Positions 60,766 to 64,000 of a stretch of DNA of 64,000 bases are shown in pieces. The stretch spans positions 2,418,001 to 2,482,000 of the forward strand of contig NZ_CP192507.1 of NCBI RefSeq assembly GCF_050613145.1, given 5' to 3'. The translations under genes were made by a program, and so were the position numbers. This DNA comes from Lysinibacillus_B sp050613145. GTDB lineage: Bacteria > Bacillota > Bacilli > Bacillales_A > Planococcaceae. A model generated the notes under the pieces. That model worked only from the letters and a program-made list of their open reading frames with translations. It was not told the DNA's origin and ran no database searches. Position 1 is the stretch's first letter. Every line of letters begins with the position of its first letter.

Positions 60766-62106
60766 CTAAATTTTATACCGTTCTATTTTACGTAGTAGCG
60801 TTGCATGACTAACGCCGAGTGCTTTTGCCGCTTTACGGATGGATGGATTTTCAACAAGTGCTCTTTCAATAACTGCTTTTTCTGCCTCCTCCACAGCTTC
60901 TTTTAACGACTTTGATTCCGTGTTGTTTGGCTTTACCGGTCGTTTACTTATTTCCAATGGAAGATTTTTTTCATGTATCAACGTATTTTCTGCCAGGATA
61001 ACTAACTGCTCCACAATGTTTTCGAGCTGACGCACATTCCCAGGCCATGCATATTCCTTTAACAGCTTTAAAGCACCAGCAGAAATTTGCAGTTCCTTAT
61101 TATATTTACGATTAAACTTTTTAAGAAAATGTTGAAAAAGAAGCGCAACATCTTCCTTCCTTTCACGTAAAGGTGGTACTGCTATTTGCACTACATTAAG
61201 ACGGTAATACAAATCTTCACGAAACTTCCCCTCTTTCACTAATTGCTTTAAATCTTTATTTGTAGCAGCAATATACCTCACATTTAATTGTTTCTTTGAT
61301 GTTCCACCGACACGTGTAATTTCATTTGTTTGAATAGCACGTAATAATTTTACTTGCAAATGTAGTGGCATCTCACCAATTTCATCGAGTAATACTGTAC
61401 CATTGTTCGCAATTTCCAGTAGCCCAGCCTTACTTGTATTAGCACCAGTAAAGGCACCCTTCTCGTATCCAAATAATTCAGACTCTATTAAATTCTCGGG
61501 AATAGCCCCACAATTAATTTGAATATAAGCACTCTTTTTTCGATCACTAAGCGTGTGTATATTTTTTGCTACAACTTCCTTTCCTGTGCCTGATTCTCCT
61601 TGAATAAGCACCGTTGCATCGGTCTTAGCAATTTTCTCAATCATTTGCTTGACAGATTCCATGCTAGGGGAATGACTAATTAATCCTTCCGTTTGCGTAA
61701 TATTATCCCTTAAACGTTCAAGTTCAAGATAATTCAATGATGTATAGGCTAAATGTTCTTCATACATGTGATTTAATGATGTTAAATTTCTATAATTCGC
61801 TACATAACAAATAATCTCCCCATCATCGTCATAAACAGGCTTACTCGTAATAAATACATCTTTCCCATTACTTATTTTTTGGTAAATTGTTAACGGATTT
61901 TTGTTTAATATACGACTAGTCGATTCTTTCAGCAACCCACCATCCAGCATATTTTTTATTGTGTGATTAACTATAGAAGCTAAAGGCTCTCCCGAAATTT
62001 TTTCAACCGCATCGTTCGCGTAGAAAATGCGTCCATCTAAATCGGTCAGTAAAAACCCTTCATAACTCTGCTCGATTGCTTGAATTAACATTTTATTTAA
62101 CTCCAT
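60766..62106 (-). CDS. PAS-domain sigma-54-dependent transcriptional activator
   Basis: A 446-residue activator. A PAS domain spans about 8-110, followed by the AAA+ module with Walker A GESGTGKE at 170-177, GAFTGA at 218-223 (contacts sigma-54) and VLLDEIGEM, and a Fis-type helix-turn-helix near 418-444. Its layout matches BkdR/AcoR-like regulators of Bacilli that control acyl-CoA use. It should bind the GGTTCA palindromes downstream and switch on the operon with RpoN. The PAS ligand is unknown. GGGGTGATT precedes the ATG. Confidence 0.88.
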   Translation of the reverse strand: MELNKMLIQAIEQSYEGFLLTDLDGRIFYANDAVEKISGEPLASIVNHTIKNMLDGGLLKESTSRILNKNPLTIYQKISNGKDVFITSKPVYDDDGEIICYVANYRNLTSLNHMYEEHLAYTSLNYLELERLRDNITQTEGLISHSPSMESVKQMIEKIAKTDATVLIQGESGTGKEVVAKNIHTLSDRKKSAYIQINCGAIPENLIESELFGYEKGAFTGANTSKAGLLEIANNGTVLLDEIGEMPLHLQVKLLRAIQTNEITRVGGTSKKQLNVRYIAATNKDLKQLVKEGKFREDLYYRLNVVQIAVPPLRERKEDVALLFQHFLKKFNRKYNKELQISAGALKLLKEYAWPGNVRQLENIVEQLVILAENTLIHEKNLPLEISKRPVKPNNTESKSLKEAVEEAEKAVIERALVENPSIRKAAKALGVSHATLLRKIERYKI

Positions 62107-62325
62107 TCACTAATCACCCCACATTCAGTAAATTTCACTCACAATATAGCATTTATTATGTATAAGGAGTTATATAGAACTATATCAATTTCAAAAAAGG
62201 AAATCATTTAATTTTAAGAAAATATAAATTATTTAAAAATCTAGATTGTTAGGGGAAATAGTGTTTAAAGAAGATGATGTTACATGTCCGAAGGGGGTAG
62301 CTACGCAAAATGACCTCTTACGCAT

Positions 62326-62360
62326 AAAATCTGCTTGAACATGTAATTCAAGCAGATTTT
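62326..62360 (-). terminator. Terminator of the 61-residue gene
   Basis: A perfect stem, AAAATCTGCTTGAA with TTCAAGCAGATTTT, 34 nt past the stop codon at 62394; minus strand ends ATTTTATG. Confidence 0.6.
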
Positions 62361-62393
62361 TATTTAAGTTTATCCGTTTGTACTAAATTCTAA

Positions 62394-62579
62394 TTAACGT
62401 CGCTCTAAATCCTGGTAATCTTTCATATACGGCCCGTCCTCTGCCACATATGAATGATACAATGCCTTTACTGCAAAATTTTTCTCTAAACCCATTTCAG
62501 CTTTTAGTTTTTTTAATTCATCATGTAACTCACGATGTTCATTGATAAGCTTTAGCATTATTGATTTATTATATTTCAT
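62394..62579 (-). CDS. Small uncharacterised protein downstream of RlmI-like gene
   Basis: A 61-residue hydrophilic protein (MLKLINEHRELHDELKKLKA, then FAVKALYHSYVAEDGPYMKD). I do not recognise the family. It starts 13 nt after the methyltransferase stop with AAAAGGGCGG upstream, and is followed by a terminator, so it is likely a real second gene of that transcript. Confidence 0.6.
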   Translation of the reverse strand: MKYNKSIMLKLINEHRELHDELKKLKAEMGLEKNFAVKALYHSYVAEDGPYMKDYQDLERR

Positions 62580-62592
62580 TCTATCCGCCCTT

Positions 62593-63789
62593 TTAGTTTA
62601 TAACTTGAATAATGACAACTTTTAAATAGTTAAATTCCGAGAAATTGTGTGGCACTGTAAAATCCTCAGGCAACTGGTGCTGTTCTAGTATTTTGTAACG
62701 TGTATTTGTCTCTTTAAACGCTTTATCAATAAACGTTTTAAATTTTTTCATGTCAAAGCTGGCGTTATTCGTTGATGCTATTATCACGCCATGATCATTC
62801 GTAATCGCAAGGGCATCCTTTAAAAGCTTCGGATAATCTTTTGCTGTACTAAAGGTCATTTTTTTTGTCCGTGCGAAACTCGGTGGATCAAGCACGACAA
62901 CATCAAACTTCAAATCATGACGCTTGGCATAGCTAAAGTAGTCGAATACGTTCATCACTTTAATATCCTGTGATTCATAATCGACCCCATTCACTGCAAA
63001 TTGTTCGATTGTTTTAGCTAAGCTACGTTTAGCTAAATCAACACTCGTCGTACTTAATGCACCACCAAGTGCTGCGGCTACAGAAAATGCGCCTGTGTAA
63101 GAGAATGTATTTAACACGGTTTTGTCGATGGCATAATGATCGCGTAGTGCTTTACGAACATTCCGCTGATCAAGAAAAATCCCTGTCATTGCCCCGTCGT
63201 TTAAATCAACTGCAAAGTTCATGCCATTTTCCATAACGATTAATGGGAAGTCACCCTTTTCACCTGATACATAATCATCTTGCTCTACATATTGACCGTT
63301 CGTATTAAATCGTAATTTTTCATAAACACCACGTGTGTTCAGTGCGATATTTAACGCTTCATACACGACATCACGGAAGGCATAAATTCCTTCACTATAC
63401 CAGCTCACCATATAGAAGCCATTGAAGAAATCAATTGTTAAGCCACCAATTCCATCACCTTCTCCGTTAAATACACGGAAGGCCGTCGTATCTTCTGATG
63501 CAAAAAAATTAGCACGTTTTTCTGCCGCTTCGCGAATTTTTTTCGTAAAGAAGCGCACATCGATGACTTCTTTTTGTTTGCGTGATAGTACCCAGCCGAT
63601 GCCTTTATTTTGCTCACCATAATAGCCTGTTGCAATATAACCACCTTGTACGTCTAATAATTGCACAATCGTCCCTTCTGCAATCGGCACCTCTGGTATA
63701 TCTATAGCTTCTTTTAAAATAAGCGGATAGCCATTTTGCATTTGCTTAATAAATTTTGATTTTACGTATATTTCGCGTATTTGTTCCAT
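62593..63789 (-). CDS. 23S rRNA (cytosine-5) methyltransferase, RlmI-like
   Basis: A 398-residue class I SAM-dependent methyltransferase with an N-terminal PUA domain (about 5-85), an EEHEE-type middle domain, and the catalytic Rossmann domain from about 210. NTFSYTGAFSVAAALGGA is the SAM loop (motif I) and VVVLDPPSFARTKK the catalytic DPPSF motif. RlmI methylates C1962 of E. coli 23S rRNA, and B. subtilis YwbD is the likely counterpart. AGGATGA precedes the ATG. Confidence 0.88.
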   Translation of the reverse strand: MEQIREIYVKSKFIKQMQNGYPLILKEAIDIPEVPIAEGTIVQLLDVQGGYIATGYYGEQNKGIGWVLSRKQKEVIDVRFFTKKIREAAEKRANFFASEDTTAFRVFNGEGDGIGGLTIDFFNGFYMVSWYSEGIYAFRDVVYEALNIALNTRGVYEKLRFNTNGQYVEQDDYVSGEKGDFPLIVMENGMNFAVDLNDGAMTGIFLDQRNVRKALRDHYAIDKTVLNTFSYTGAFSVAAALGGALSTTSVDLAKRSLAKTIEQFAVNGVDYESQDIKVMNVFDYFSYAKRHDLKFDVVVLDPPSFARTKKMTFSTAKDYPKLLKDALAITNDHGVIIASTNNASFDMKKFKTFIDKAFKETNTRYKILEQHQLPEDFTVPHNFSEFNYLKVVIIQVIN

Positions 63790-63952
63790 CGAGTCATCCT
63801 AACTATTTCATAATCTATCTATTATGGCATGTTTCACAGGAAAAGGCGAAGAAATTAAGTATTTTATTCTTCCGTCCTAAAAGAGCCAATTCCCCTATTA
63901 TCGGATCATTGACTCTTCTAACCATTAATACAAATTCTGTTTTGATGTTAAG

Positions 63953-64000
63953 CTTGCATCGTATTTACGCGAGTTTTAGCAGTTTTTACGCGTTTAGTAG
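63953..64000. repeat. TTTACGCG repeat element, copy 2 (cut by window edge)
   Basis: GATGTTAAGCTTGCAT then TTTACGCG at 63964 and 63985, 21 bp apart as in the copy at 53911-53999. It may continue past the window. Confidence 0.7.

Noticed and set aside
1..64000. rRNA, tRNA, complete insertion sequences or prophage
   Set aside because: No tRNA-like cloverleaf, rRNA core motif, transposase or phage structural gene was seen in either strand.

Overview
The window comes from a low-GC, endospore-forming Bacillota genome, most likely the Lysinibacillus/Solibacillus/Planococcaceae part of the Bacillales. This is inferred from gene content, not from a database search: a Tlp spore protein, a YjzC protein, a GH18 chitinase-like enzyme with S-layer (SLH) anchors, a BceAB-type peptide resistance module, many GTG/TTG starts with strong AGGAGG ribosome sites, and an intergenic palindromic repeat of a kind I associate with Bacillaceae. 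There are no rRNA or tRNA genes, no CRISPR array and no intact mobile element.

Layout. 0-3.5 kb: a cut-off chemotaxis receptor and a lipoprotein/DUF350/unknown/glutathionylspermidine-synthase-like operon. 4-16.5 kb: an SDR-MFS pair, an SDR paralogue, an M23 hydrolase, small membrane proteins, an SLH-anchored glycosidase and a TRIC-family channel behind an attenuator-like leader. 16.9-21 kb: a copper-type operon (histidine kinase, response regulator, CueP, DsbD/TauE-like membrane protein, YdhK lipoprotein) with a nearly identical putative regulator site before its first and last genes. 21.6-28 kb: an esterase and a cystine-type ABC transporter divergent from a YdbM-like flavoprotein and a DsbA-like protein. 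28-38.5 kb: acetyltransferase, LOG protein, MazG, BCCT transporter, CPBP protease, MerR regulator and a BceABRS module. 38.7-44 kb: tlp, HAD phosphatase, deoD, and a zinc alcohol dehydrogenase with a divergent TetR regulator and a likely operator. 44.4-53.9 kb: an accessory stretch with gene remnants, an HNH nuclease, uncharacterised membrane proteins, YjzC, and a PLD-helicase/MazG pair beside a NERD nuclease-like gene. 54-62.1 kb: an AlsT symporter with a long structured leader, and a five-gene beta-oxidation operon with a clear sigma-54 promoter and palindromic enhancer sites next to its PAS/AAA+ activator gene. 62.4-63.8 kb: a small unknown gene and an RlmI-type rRNA methyltransferase.

The most unusual content is intergenic: three copies of an element built from 21-bp units, a second family with the same 21-bp period, three copies of a palindromic repeat, a 3'-end repeat that follows minus-strand genes only between 30 and 50 kb, and a duplicated intergenic block. 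Several decayed genes (integrase, VWA protein, MocR-type regulator, S66 peptidase) sit in the same gaps. No clearly new multi-gene system could be proven. The best candidates are the copper operon with its paired sites, the DUF350 operon, the PLD-helicase/MazG/NERD cluster, and the two unassigned leaders before the TRIC and AlsT genes.
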